This document shows, piece after piece, positions 11,058-22,600 of a stretch of DNA of 64,000 nt. How positions within the stretch are numbered: the first letter of the stretch is position 1; each line of letters begins with the position of its first letter. The notes below the pieces were generated by a model that saw only the letters and a list, made by a program, of their open reading frames with translations, was not told the DNA's origin and made no database searches. The position numbers and the translations under genes are program-made. Source of the stretch: Beta vulgaris subsp. vulgaris (taxonomy: Eukaryota > Streptophyta > Magnoliopsida > Caryophyllales > Amaranthaceae); contig NC_079210.1 in assembly GCF_026745355.1 (NCBI RefSeq), forward strand, positions 4,032,784 through 4,096,783. Direction: 5' to 3'.

Positions 11058-11587
11058 ACCAAGTTTTTTCCTGTTTGTATTGGGGGCTGATTCTGTATTA
11101 ACTATTAAGGCCTTAGGTGCTAGATTTCCAAATTTTACTCGCAAAAAGCAAATATTTGTATATGGGGCTGTATTAAGGCCTAAGGTACTTGATTTCTAGA
11201 TTTTGCTCGAAAAAGAGCAATCTCTAACCATATGATTGGTGGATTCTGGTGAAGAGTTACAAAATTTGCAAGTGTCCAAAATTGTTATCTTTCTCTTGAG
11301 GATGTTTTCTAAAGAAGGTGTGAGATTGCTAAGAAGTCTACAATTTAATTTGAACTCCCTCTCTAACTCTTAGCTTATTTTAGCACCCTAGGTGTGGTTA
11401 TAATGTTTTTCATTGAAAATTTTAAATTTAATTTGAATGAATTGATGCTAAGTTCATGATTAGTTGTTTGTAGTTGTTTTTTATTATGTAATTTCGAGCT
11501 TATGAATGTTATTGGTTATTTATAAATGATTACTCGATGACATACATTTGTTTGGTTTTGCATGATTTCGAACCCTTATTTTAATAA

Positions 11588-12735
11588 AGAGTTTTTCGTC
11601 AAAGACAACCTTTTATATATACTTTTTTGCGAAATACAACCTTTTAAAAATTTTGGGCAACTTCAAACCTTAATGAAATTTTTTTTGTCAAAAACAACTT
11701 GACCGACATTCCGACGTTGACTCGCCGGAAACTGGCGTTGACCTTACTTAAACAATCATGTTCCCACAATGATTTCTTTTCTCCGTAATTTTACTTATTT
11801 CCCACCTTTTCCCCTTAATCACCCTCCCATATTTTCTTCCTCCTATTTCCTTCCCTCCCTTCTGCATTTTTACTCCCAACCCCAATTCCTCATCTTCTCT
11901 CTTGAGTTTGCAAATTCAGATCGTCTTTTTTCTAAGGCTAAAGTTGATTTCCCTTAAACTACTTAAACAAAACATGAGCTTTCTCAACGCTTTTGGATTT
12001 ACAGAGTATATCAGGAAGGGTATTGCAGGTGGTGAAGTCGCGTAAACCAGCAAAGAAAGTGGGAGTAATGCAGATGATTTTCGAGGATGGTGGAGAATTA
12101 AAGGCCTTTTGGGCCATGGTTCAAGAGGAGTTTTAGGGTTTGATTGACAAGAGGTTCAGAGAAGATGAAATCTAGGGATGAGAGCAGGGTTTTTGGGTCT
12201 TCTATGGAGAAGATGAGGTTGGCTATGGATGTCGCAGTTGATGAGAGAGAATCTGGCGGCGGAGGAAAGGTGGTGCTGGTGGAGATGGACTTGAGGACTC
12301 CACAATGGAGTTGGAATGGGAGTTTTTGGAGGTTCAGAATTCAGAACCAATCCTTTGAAATAGCAAGATAAGATCATGGCATCTCACAATTACAGGTGAA
12401 TTTTGCTCGACAACAATTACAAAGAGAGAAGGTGAGGAATTGGGGTTGAGAGTAAAGATGCATAAGGGATGGAAGAAAAGATGGGAGGTTGATTAAGGGG
12501 AGGGGGGAAAGGGAGGGAAATGGGTAAAATTAGGGAGAAAAGAAATCATGTGCGGGGCACATGATCATTTAAGTAAGGTCAACACCGGTTTCCGGCGAGT
12601 CAACCGTCGGAATATCGGTCAAGGTTCTTTTTGACAAAAAAAATTTCATCAAGGCTTGAAGTTGTCCAAATTTTTTTAAAAGGTTATCTTTCGCAAAAAA
12701 GAGTATATAAAAAGTTGTGTTTGACAAAAAACTCT
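11588..12735. mobile_element. long-TIR element, MULE-like (unit 1 copy)
   Basis: About 230-bp inverted ends (AGAGTTTTTCGTCAAAG inward) flanked by TTAATAA on both sides. The unit 2 site near 30708 is empty, and a second copy sits at the same paralogous place in unit 4 (56331-57491). The interior has a C/T-rich leader-like stretch and a 75-codon frame at 12144-12371 starting MTRGSEKMKSRDESRV. That frame is kept in both copies but has no recognised domain; it could be captured gene sequence. Superfamily inferred from TIR length; the TSD looks 7-8 bp rather than a clear 9. Confidence 0.7.
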
Positions 12736-12916
12736 TTAATAAATTAATCATGTTGTTGTGAGACTCATCATGAAGCTAATCATGCTTTACATGTTGAAAA
12801 TGTGGTGGGATTTGATAGTGGGTAGAATTCTAAAAAAATGCTTATTCTTCTTGTTGAGCTTAGGGATTGGATTAATTTTGGTTAGTTAATTTGGTGATTG
12901 CTTTTGATTGAGTTAG

Positions 12917-12944
12917 TTTTTTTTTTTTTGGGGGGGGGGGGGGG
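12917..12944. repeat. homopolymer pair T13-G15
   Basis: A T run followed directly by a G run. Unit 4 has T13-G16 at 57673-57701; unit 2 has only TTTTTTTGGGGG at about 30888. Confidence 0.9.
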
Positions 12945-13203
12945 TTGAAAATGTAAATAGTTAAGACAAGGGTGAGTTTTGTATCGTTTTGGTGTGTAGA
13001 ATGAGAAATAACTTGAGTAGTGTTGCGTTTTCTTGTGTAGAATAAGGCTTGTTCTCTCCAATTTATTTTCAATCCAGTTCAGTTCAGTTCCTAAATAATT
13101 ATCATTACTATTAATGAGTTATAATTTAATTCAGCTCAGTTCATTTCAATTCAGTTGTTTTATGCCGAAGAGAATAAGCCATGAGAATATAATTAACTTG
13201 CCC

Positions 13204-13653
13204 TTTACTATTTACCGTCCGTATTTACTAAAAATCGCCCGTATTTTTTTCAAAATTTTCCTAAACTACCCCCTATGTATATTCACTCTCTCTCTCTCCC
13301 CTCCTCTCACTCTCATTCTCACTTTCTCTCACCTCACTTCAAAGTTCAACCACCACCACCACCACATCGGAACCACCATTGAAACCACCACCGTGATTTT
13401 TTTTTCCGTTTCCTACACCAAGAAAACGAAAAAAAATCGAGGTTGTTCCGGTGATAGTGGTGGTGGTTTGGTGGTGGTGATTATGATGGTGGTGGTTCTG
13501 ATGGTGGTGGTTCAAGTGGTAGTTGGGGTTAGGTGAGAGAAAGTGAGAATGAGAGTGAGAGGAGGAGAGAGAGCGTGAGTATATATAGGATTAGTTTAGG
13601 AAAATCTTGAAAAAAATACGGGCAATTTTAAGTATACGGACGGTAAATAGTAA
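13204..13653. mobile_element. foldback element with C/T- and CCA-rich arms (unit 1 copy)
   Basis: The two halves are nearly perfect inverse copies of each other (about 13204-13390 against 13470-13653), so the whole block can fold into one long hairpin. Outer ends read TTTACTATTTACCGTCCG and its inverse; a possible 5-bp TSD is TGCCC. Inner parts carry CCACCA and GGTGGT runs. The His-rich frame across it comes from the CCA repeat and is not a gene. Second copy at 57961-58382. Confidence 0.75.
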
Positions 13654-13987
13654 TGCCCAGGGGATTGTTAAACTTGGCCCAAAATTACTCAAAATCGCCC
13701 GGTCCCTCCAAATATTTCCAACTTTACCCTTCCCTTTTTTCTTTTCTTTTCTACAACCACAACCTCCATTCCCACAACCACCACCGAAACCATGCAAACC
13801 ACCACTGAAGCCACGCACACCGCCACCGGAACCACGCAAACCACCATGGTTTTGTTCTTCGTTTAGTGCAACTAAAACTTTGCTGTTATTGGCTATAATG
13901 TCATGCTCTTCTTTGATTGCAATTACATGTGAACGTCTTGAATCTTTGCCGCTATGATTGAATTTTATGAGTAAGCTGCATTGTTCA

Positions 13988-15620
13988 GGTATCGATCGTT
14001 TACTGCATCGTATAAGTGCCATTCGGAATCGTAAGATGCAAATAATTGGGCCTTACTTGTCGGGTGGGTAGAGCGGTTCTGGGGATGCTGATAACATCTG
14101 TGACTTGATTGGGGGGGGGGGGTCCTGGAGTTGGTAAAACGACCTTGATCAGGTAGTTCCTTTTTTAATGTTTCTATGGTTTGTGACTAATCATTATCAA
14201 ACTTACTTATTGTGTGATATCAAAATTACTTATGCGACATGAATGGTTATTAGAGGTATGAGTTTTCTGCTTAGAAATTGAAAGCTTCCTCTGTCTTGAT
14301 TTATCTTTGAAGGTCATACCCTCCTACTATGCGTGGTATGTGATTGCAATTTGTTTGCATAAATACAATAATGTAATGGGTCATGCAATTATCATTTATA
14401 TGTGATGAGCTATAGTGATTGATTGCATTACAAGTTCCTATGAAATTGTACTACATGTAGGTCATCTTGTCTACAAAATCCAAACATAATATTGTAAGAA
14501 ATCTTTCTTGCAGAGAGATTGCAGGAATGCTGGCAAATGAGCACAACAAACGGGTGGTAATTGTCGACAAATCAAATGAGATTGGAGGTGATGGTGATGT
14601 CCGACATTCGGGTATAGGTTGTGCAAGGAGGATGCAAGTGCCTAATGTCAATATGCAGCATAATGTGGGTGTTAAGTAGCTCGATATCTAGCCAATTATT
14701 TACATTTTTCAACTTTTAATCTTAAACTTTCTCCTCACTGGACTTGTATAGGTGATGATTGGAGCTGTCGAAAATCACATGCCTGAGACAAATATCATTG
14801 AAGAAATTGGAACAGAGCTTGAAGCTTTGGCTGCTAGTACTATTGCTCGAAGGGAAGTTCAACTTGTTGGAACGGCACATGGTATGACCATAGATAACAT
14901 TATGAAAAATCCTTCTCTTCAGCTGCTCGTTGGTGGCATTGAGGTGTGTTACTAAATTTCTTCTCCCTATTGACTATTGACTATTGTTGTGCAGTATGTG
15001 ATTTTCATTTAATGAACTTCGACATTCATTGTGTTGTCTTTAAATTCTATACCTTTTTTTTTTGTCTTGAAGAGCGTCACCTTGGGCGATGAAGAAGCAA
15101 GGCGAAGAGAAGTGCAGAAGACAGTTCTTGAGAGAAAAAGGTTCTCCCACATTTACATGTGCTGTTGAAATGATATCTAGAACTGAATGTCGTGTCCATC
15201 ACAGATTAGATGCTACTGTGGATGCAATACATTCAGGTATAGTAAATTCTTTCTAAACTAGTTTGACATCAAGGTAGATGCTGGAGGTGCCTTTTTATAT
15301 TTTATTTATGTAACAGGAAAATCTCCTTTGTTTGAAATTCGTCACATGGATCCTGAGGTGAAAAGCTCAGATGATTTGGCGAAGATCTCACAAAAGCAGT
15401 AGCAGGGAGACACTGATTTCGTTAAGCTTGCTAACAGAAGTACTACTGGAACAAAGTCCGAGGATGACTTATGATACTAGTAAAAGATGTCAACAAAATC
15501 AGTGCAGCCGATTCCCTGCTTCCTACATATATCCTTCAGAAGCTTCATTACAGCCTCTCTGTTCAATCAGCACCAGGATAGAAAACATTTCAGTGAATTT
15601 GATACAGGATTTCAGGTTAA
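13988..15620 (+). pseudogene. SPD1/Ycf45-like R3H AAA ATPase gene, fragment copy 1
   Basis: Exon-by-exon match to plant P-loop ATPases with an R3H domain (Arabidopsis SPD1 family, related to cyanobacterial/plastid Ycf45; SPD1 acts in seedling plastid development). Exons: 13988-14152 (RNRKMQI, then GVGKTTLI of the P-loop), 14514-14664 ([33 protein letters not shown]), 14752-14943 ([11 protein letters not shown], intact), 15073-15237 (SVTLGDEEARRREVQ, CAVEMISRTECRVHH) and from 15317 (KSPLFEIRHMDPEV). Broken by: loss of about 30 nt before the P-loop, replaced by G12; an extra A in the fourth exon (AAAAAGG) shifting the frame; a TAG in the fifth; and a further shift before a VKDVNKISA-like tail to about 15590. 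The C-terminal part is missing. Splice sites are mostly kept, so it derives from genomic duplication, not retroposition. Confidence 0.85.
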
Positions 15621-15839
15621 GTCAATCATCCAGCATATGCATATAAATCTATAGGATGATGAGAAAGAATCACATAAATAATTAGTCAGTAGTCACTACC
15701 AAATCGAGAAATTCCAAAGCATATCTCACCCATGGGGTACAAATTCATGCAGGCCGGAACAGTACAGAATCTGCAGAAAAGAGAGATACTACAGTGAATT
15801 TTCAGTAATAAACTAATAACCAAGAAGAGAAGGGAACAG

Positions 15840-16690
15840 TTAAGGATATAATGTCTTTAATTCAATGACGAAGTTTTCAGCAGCACTCTTAGCTAGTGGG
15901 GAAGTCATTCGACCAAGATAAGCGATTAGACAAAGCAAGCCGGCTGATCTCACCATGTTCAACAACTTCTTCTGGGAAAACACAGTCAGGGCTATTAATG
16001 TTCCCTGTAGATCATACACTGCTTTAAAAAGAATCCTGAGCTTTATATGGAAAATGAGAGAAAAAAAGAATAGTGCAATAACCATGATTGCTTAAGAATA
16101 CTTGATGGTACTTCCTATACCAACAAGGTGCACCTTCTTAAGCGTGCTCGCAGGGTTTGCACAAGCGAATACAAAATGCGCTAGAAGGACATGGTGGTTT
16201 GTGGCCGATGTGGCGTCAGTTTCTGGTCCTAGATGAGCATTTGATAACAACTTGCAGGTTACAAGGGGTTAGGGTGTTACAGATAGTGATTAACACTACA
16301 ATGTAGTAAAATTCACCGTTGAATGCCCGACATAATGCAGCTTCTGCTCACCAGATTGATCATATATTGGACTATTGCTAGAAGATGATATGCCATAAGC
16401 TCATCCCATGACCAATCCCAATATGCCTACAAAATGATTGAAGCATTAAGGGAGGAAAAAAAAGCGACCTACGAAATCATGAAGGAAGATAGATTGTGAG
16501 ACTTTGTGAATACGAAAGAGAGAGAACCGAGTGATTAGAGCTTAATGTGATGTGGCCGAGGCTATATGTGGTGACATGAGAGTTGACAATCCAAACATTA
16601 AAACCATTTTCTGCTAAAATGAATGCCAAGGATTGGTCTAGAGGGTTAAGCAGCCATGTAACTCCATCGTACACCCGAATCAAAAAGATG
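15840..16690 (-). pseudogene. triacylglycerol lipase 2-like gene fragments, copy 1
   Basis: Minus-strand pieces in correct order of an alpha/beta-hydrolase acid-lipase family protein (plant TAG lipase 2-like, usually about 400 aa and secreted). 16683-16480 has DGVTWLLNP-DQSLAFILAE and VWIVNS; about 16440-16390 has YWDWSWDELMAY; about 16370-16310 has QKLHYVGHS, the nucleophile elbow whose usual GHSLG reads GHST here; 16030-15840 has QGTLIALTVFSQ and IAYLGRMTSPLAKSAAENF. Frames are broken between and inside the pieces and the N- and C-terminal parts are absent. It faces the ATPase fragments tail to tail. A parallel copy lies at 40260-41100. Confidence 0.8.
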
Positions 16691-17103
16691 ATTTAGTAAA
16701 GAACTATCCAATTGATGCCACAAGTGAAAGGTAAGCTGATCATGCTCCCTTTTGGGATCTACCCAAACCTGTAAACTTTAGTCTAGGCCGAGCAGCCAAA
16801 ATAGCCTAAAGCTGCATTACCAGGCCAGTTCAAAGCCCTAAGATGGTCTGAAACTCTGAATAATCAGGACAAAATATACTTCTGGACGATTCTGTCTTTT
16901 GGTCTGAAACTTTGAATAATCTGGAAAAATTTTTGTTTAAGATGATTCTGGATATTTAGTTTCTTCAGGCTTTTGGTCAGTTCCACAATTGAGTAAAGAT
17001 ATAAGGATTAAATTGTACTGAGAAGAGTGTACATATTAAGCGTTTACGCCCTCAGGAAAGTACACCTACAACCCATATTGGCAGTCATGTACCACAATCA
17101 GCT
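16691..17103. other. unit spacer
   Basis: Shared with 32270-32489 and 41110-41450. No gene seen; possibly the upstream side of the lipase gene. Confidence 0.4.
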
Positions 17104-17111
17104 CCTCCGAG

Positions 17112-17791
17112 TAGGGATGGGCAAGGGTCGGGTCGGGTCGGGTCTGGGTCCAGCTGGACCCTAGACCCGGACCCTAAATTTTTTTTGCAGACCCATACCC
17201 GGACCCGGACCCTAAGGGTCTGAAAAAAAGGCTCTAGAGGGTCGAGAGGGTTTGGAGGGTCCAGGCCTAAATTCTTTATTTTGCCAAATTTTCAGCATTA
17301 TTAATATCAATAATTATCTGAAATTCGCATGAAACAAACACAAAAAATCGTATGAAACAAACACAAACATATAAATTGAAAAAAACGAAACAAGCACAAA
17401 CTTATAAACTGGAAAAAAACAAAACAAACACAATTTACAAACATATAAACAGAAAAAAACGAAACAAACACAAACATACAAACTGAAAAAAACGAAACAA
17501 ATTAAACACAACTTACATAAGAGTTCAGAATGGGTGTTTTGGTGTTTAGTTTAGGTTTTAGTCTTTTAGAAAATCAATTTTTTTTTTTACAAAAAAGTTA
17601 AAATGTATATATTAAATACGTTTAGGATCTAAGGGTCGGGTTTGAGTCCAAAATATTAAGACCCGGACCCTAAAAAATTCACTGGACCCGAACCCGGACC
17701 CTTAGGGTCTGAAAATGTTGGACCCAGACCTTAAAATTAGGGTCCGGTCCAGCAGGGTTCGGGTAGGGTCCTGGACCCATGCCCATCCCTA
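17112..17791. mobile_element. hAT-type MITE with GGGTC-rich ends, 8-bp TSD
   Basis: TIR TAGGGATGGGC at both ends; TSD CCTCCGAG at 17104-17111 and 17792-17799. Units 2 (about 32490) and 3 (about 41450) have the single-copy empty site. Subterminal GGGTCGGGTC and GACCCGGACCC repeats at both ends; the middle has repeated AAACAAACACAAAC. No transposase. Confidence 0.92.
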
Positions 17792-17799
17792 CCTCCGAG

Positions 17800-18362
17800 T
17801 TTCTGAACTAGAGGGTAGGTTGTTCCACCCACATATATAAGTTGACTACTCCCTTAATCTAATTAAAATCCATTTCCCGCTCTACTCTTACCAGATTTTA
17901 CCTTCCAGCCCAGGTGATTTGAAAATCTTTATTAATACATTGTAATGTATAATCTTTAAGCTCTTATATATTGGAACTTTTACACAATAATTTGTATTTT
18001 AGACTTGGTGATACTAAGACACTGTTTTTTTTTTTTTTGTCTGAAAAGGTTAAAGGGGAAATTATGAATGACAGAATGAGGTGAATCATGAATGCACGTG
18101 AAGGCTCTGACACATAGAAAAAAACATGGATATGATCGTGATCGGAGAAGCGGCTTGTATTGGATGTATGAAGTGGATCGTGGCTAACGTGCGTGAGATT
18201 CTTAAAAAAACTAGACATAAGGAATTTGACGTCATATGTGAAATTAATAATTTAAGAAGTATTTCTTCATTATATTATATGAAACAACTCATATACCTCC
18301 AAACTTAAATGCCCTCAATTATTCTCCCTTCTTGAGTCATATATGGCATAATCAATACAAAC
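17800..18362. other. unit spacer
   Basis: Paralogous to 32506-32795 and 41460-42010. Frames at 17964-18308 are not kept in the copies. No gene seen. Confidence 0.4.
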
Positions 18363-18549
18363 TTAGGGGGCGTTTGGTTGGAGGGTTTCAAGAAAGGGAA
18401 AGGGAATTGAGTTCCTTGTCTCCCTTTGTGAGTGTTTGGTTAGTGTGTTTTTTCAAACCCTTTACCCCTTTTTCTTATTAGGATTACCCTCCTTTCCCTT
18501 AGATTGATTCTCCACCACCCCCAAGGTTTGGGATTACCCCATATCCCTC

Positions 18550-20640
18550 TACCATATTAATAATAATATAATATTATTATTATTATTATTTATTTTTATT
18601 ATTATTATTTAATAATAATAATAATAATTTATTTATTATTATTATTATTTAATAATAATAATTACTATTATTATCATTATTATTATTTATCATTAATATT
18701 ACTATTTATTATTATTCATTATTATTATTATTATATATTATTATTATTTATTATTATGATATTATTTATTATTATGATATTATGTATTATTATTATTATT
18801 ATTATATATTATTATCAATTTAATTATTATAATTATTATTATAATTATTATTGAAATTATTTTATTAATATTTAATATTTAATATTTAATATTTAATATT
18901 TATTATTAATTATTTATTATTTATTATTTATTATTTATTATTTATTATTTATTATTTATTATTTATTATTTATTATTTATTATTTATTATTTATTATTTA
19001 TTATTTATTATTTATTATTTATTATTTATTATTTATTATTTATTATTTATTATATATTATTATTATTATTATTATTTATTATTTATTATTTCTTATTTAT
19101 TATTTATTATTTATTATTTATTATTTATTATTTATTATTTATTATTTATTATTTATTATTTACTCCCTCTGTTTTTTTTATCTTTCTCACTTGGAATCTT
19201 GACACTATTCATGCATAGAGAGAATCTTCTCAAATGTTCTCAATTTATAAGAAAAAACATAGCCATGCGGGGTCTTGTTTGATTCGTCTCAATTAGTACT
19301 TTATTCATATTTAATCGTTATAATTTTTACTAATATATAATGAAAGATATTTAAGTTTTAAAATGTGCATTGGAAGACGCGCACAGAAAAGTAGGAATGA
19401 TAAAAAAAACAGAGGGAGTATTATTTATTATTTATTATTTATTATTTATTATTTATTATTTATTATTTATTATTTATTATTTATTATTTATTATTTATTA
19501 TTTATTATTTATTATTTATTATTTATTATTATTATTTATTATTTATTATTTATTATTTATTATTTATTATTTATTATTTATTATTTATTATTTATTATTT
19601 ATTATTTATTATTTATTACTTATTACTTATTATTTATTATTTATTATTAATTATTAATTATTTATTATTTATTATTCATTATTTATTATTTATTATTTAT
19701 TATTTATTATTTGTTATTTATTATTTATTATTGTTTATTTATTATTGTTTATTTTTTTATTATATATTATTTATTATTGTTTATTTATTATTGATTATTT
19801 ATTATTTATTATTGATTATTGATTATTTATTATTTATTATTTATTATTTATTATTTATTATTTATTATTTATTATTTATTATTTATTATTTATTATTTAT
19901 TATTATTATTATTATTTATTATTTATTATTTATTATTTATTATTTATTATTTTTATTACTTATTATTTATTATTTATATTATTTATTATTTATTATTTAT
20001 TATTTATTATTTATTATTTATTATTTATTATTTATTATTTATTATTTATTATTTATTATTTATTATTTATTATTTATTATTTATTATTTATTATTTATTA
20101 TTTATTATTGTTTATTTATTATTGTTTATTTATTATTGTTTATTTTTTTTATTATTTATTATTTATTATTGTTTATTTATTATTGTTTATTTTTTTTATT
20201 ATTTATTATTTATTATTGTTTATTTATTATTGATTATTTATTATTTGTTATTTATTTTTTATGATTTATTATTTATTATTGTTTATTTATTTTTTATTAT
20301 TTATTATTTATTATTGTTTATTTATTATTGATTATTTATTATTTATTATTTATTATTTATTATTTATTATTTATTATTTATTATTTATTATTTATTATTT
20401 ATTATTTATTATTTATTACTTGTTACTTGTTACTTGTTACTTGTTACTTGTTACTTGTTACTTGTTACTTGTTACTTGTTACTTGTTGTTTGTTATTTGT
20501 TATTTGTTATTTGTTATTTGTTATTTATCATTTATTATTTATGATTTATTATTCATTATTCATTATTCATTATTTATTATTTATTATTTTATTATTTATT
20601 ATTTAATATTTTTATTTGTTATTATTATTATTAAATAATA
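18550..20640. repeat. (TTATTTA)n array, about 2.1 kb
   Basis: A 7-bp unit repeated with few changes from about 18890. The left edge (18550-18890) is a looser ATT/AAT-rich zone. Variant sub-blocks include TTATTGTTTATT (19730-20330), about ten TTACTTG units (20416-20485) and several TTATTTG units (20490-20525). The long open frames across it (repeating FIIYYLL) result from a 7-bp unit without in-frame stops and are not genes. Confidence 0.97.
19163..19418. mobile_element. Stowaway-type MITE inside the repeat array, TSD TA
   Basis: TIR CTCCCTCTGTTTTTTTTATC and its inverse, flanked by TA from the array. It splits the array in two, so it inserted after the array had formed. Confidence 0.92.
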
Positions 20641-21368
20641 ATAATAATTTTCTATTTTATTTGATGTTCCTAACCAAACAACATTTTTAATCCAAGGGAA
20701 ACTCTTTCCATTCCTCTTATAACCCTTTCTCATAACCTTTCCCTTTCCTCTCAACGAACCAAACGCCCCTTACAATATAAGTACTTTGTCAAAAGTAGTA
20801 ATACCATTTCAATAGTCCGTCAGCAGCAGATATCGAGAAAAGCTTGAGAATTCAAAAGGGAAAAAAACCAAGTAAGTCACAAATGTGAAAGTTATACACA
20901 ATAACAACAGTTTAAATCAAAATAAATTTGACATACACAACAAAGGTAAAAAAAATTGATACTGTATTGAATTTCAAGGATAAAATAGTTTGGGTCTTTT
21001 TTTCTTCACTTTCAATTTTAATGTGTGGGAATGAGATTAACAAGGTGTTATCACTTGTGAGAGACAAGGGACTGTAACCAACAAACTCCACTCTCCAATT
21101 TCTGGTTCATCAACATGATTTGCATTTAACTAATACACCATAATAGAACTAGGTACTGCAAATTGATACTATAAAAATGAAGAGCTAAAAAACAACCTAG
21201 CACAACCAACTGGTGATCAATATATACCGCAAAAACAAGGTTTTGAAGTCATGCATAGTTACAAGGGTAAACTTAAGGAACCATCTTTATAATTCTAAGG
21301 ACATTTGACAGCCTACTTCTGAATATGTTAACAAATCACTTGACTCTATTTACTGAATCATAGACTGA

Positions 21369-21555
21369 GGCTATGTTCAGTTCACCTTATTTTTGCTTAT
21401 TTCAGATCTAATCAGATCAGATGATCAAATCAGAAAAAATAAGTTCAGATCAGATCAGATCAGAAAAAATAAGTTCAGATCAGATCAGAAAAAATAAGTT
21501 CAGATCAGATCAGATAAGTTCAGATCAGAAAATTTCAGGTGAACTAAACATAGCC
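21369..21555. mobile_element. short MITE with TCAGATCAGA repeats, TSD TGA
   Basis: TIR GGCTATGTTCAGTTCACC and its near inverse, flanked by TGA. The unit 2 spacer (about 33510, CATAGCCTGAATAG) lacks it. The interior is made of GATCAGATCAGA and AAAAAATAAGTTCA repeats. Confidence 0.8.
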
Positions 21556-21605
21556 TGAATAGTTACAAGGGTAAACTGATCAACTTAAAAGCCTAATGAT
21601 TAGAG

Positions 21606-22130
21606 AAATTAACAGTTGCAAGCCATTGCCTTCTGTCATCTGTATCAGATACCATATGAGAGGTGGTGGATAGATTACAGACTTTATTTTTTGACAAAGG
21701 CTGATATATTAAACAGTCTCCGACAATAATATCAAATTCCACATTTCGTCGCTTTTGGTAAACAAAAATAATTAAAGATGTGCAACATTAATGCAGATCC
21801 AGAAGAGGCAACTTCTTTGTTCGAAATTGAACTAATGAATAACTAACTGTATACATGTAAGCCTGCGATTTTGTAGAACTATGGAAGTATATAACTGCTT
21901 CTGGGTTTCGGAAAGAAAAACCATGAGCAAGAAAATGCTTATAAGCACTCACTGTTGAGTACCCACAAGGAAATAGTTCGAATGACAGTTGCTATTACTA
22001 AACCTGCATGATTTATGTCCGAAATGAACCGCATACCAATATCCAAGTTGAGTATCAATGAGCCTTGAAATGTAACCAGCTTTCCCGTGATCAATTAAGC
22101 CTTTATGAGCCATGAACCTGAAAAGGTCAA
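21606..22130 (-). pseudogene. unrecognised gene scraps shared by NLR 3' flanks
   Basis: Two minus-strand stretches that read like exons and recur in the next spacer. The first contains LIYQPLSKNKVCNL and MVSDTDDRRQWLATVN (also 33545-33722); the second contains MAHKGLIDHGKAG (also at about 34120 and 42670). No family is recognised. The first is lost in unit 3, and the second runs into a stop in units 2 and 3. They may be remains of one gene formerly between the lipase and NLR genes. Confidence 0.35.
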
Positions 22131-22600
22131 AAGACAAACATCAAATTTTGCACAAAGTGTCTAGCTTTCAAATTCTCCAGAGACAAATAAGGGAAAAAAA
22201 TTGTACATCATTGCTGTAAAATTTGACCAATGTTAGAGATATTAAGCAGCTTCAAACTACATATGAGTCAGACCTCACGCACACAAAAACAGCAGCTATG
22301 CTGCAAATTTGGATGGGAAAATTTGGATGGCAAAATTGTTTACTTTGTATCATTCATTTCAGTTGTTCATACTGAAAGACAGGTAATAGACAGAGTACAT
22401 ATTTTTCTTTGTAGAAAGATTGACAAAGAGCAGATCTGAAGTGAACTATAAAGAACAAATATTAATAACTTAACATGGAATAATAATTAATAATCATAAA
22501 AGTGCTTCAATGAAAGCCTGGTTGCCATCCCATATAAGTAGAAGTATTAAAGTACAATTGAGGAGGATTACAATGAAAATGTTAGATCCAATCACGATAT

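Larger units (their letters stand above)
18366..20769. mobile_element. Harbinger-like MITE swollen by a 7-bp repeat array
   Basis: Ends are GGGGGCGTTTGGTTG and its near inverse (CAACGAACCAAACGCCCC), with the 3-bp duplication TTA at 18363-18365 and 20770-20772. Units 2 and 3 have the unbroken site (ACTTACAATATAAG). About 180 bp at the left and 120 bp at the right are ordinary MITE-like sequence; the remaining 2.1 kb is the repeat array. Confidence 0.85.
20773..22600. other. 3' flank of unit 2 NLR (spacer with gene-like scraps)
   Basis: Paralogous to 32800-34603 and 42005-43175. It holds an inserted MITE (21369-21555) and two minus-strand scraps (21606-21750, 21975-22130) described separately. 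Otherwise nothing recognised. Confidence 0.5.

Noticed and set aside
13114..13536. 140-codon frame with a His tract
   Set aside because: Covers the foldback element; the His run comes from the CCA repeat, and the unit 4 copy breaks the frame.
13591..14022. 143-codon Gly-rich minus-strand frame
   Set aside because: Opposite strand to recognised ATPase exons and partly the inverse of the foldback arm; not kept in unit 4.
19363..20638. Long open frames repeating FIIYYLL in the TTATTTA array
   Set aside because: A 7-bp unit without stops in these phases stays open by necessity; no start context, no homology, and the frames follow the repeat.
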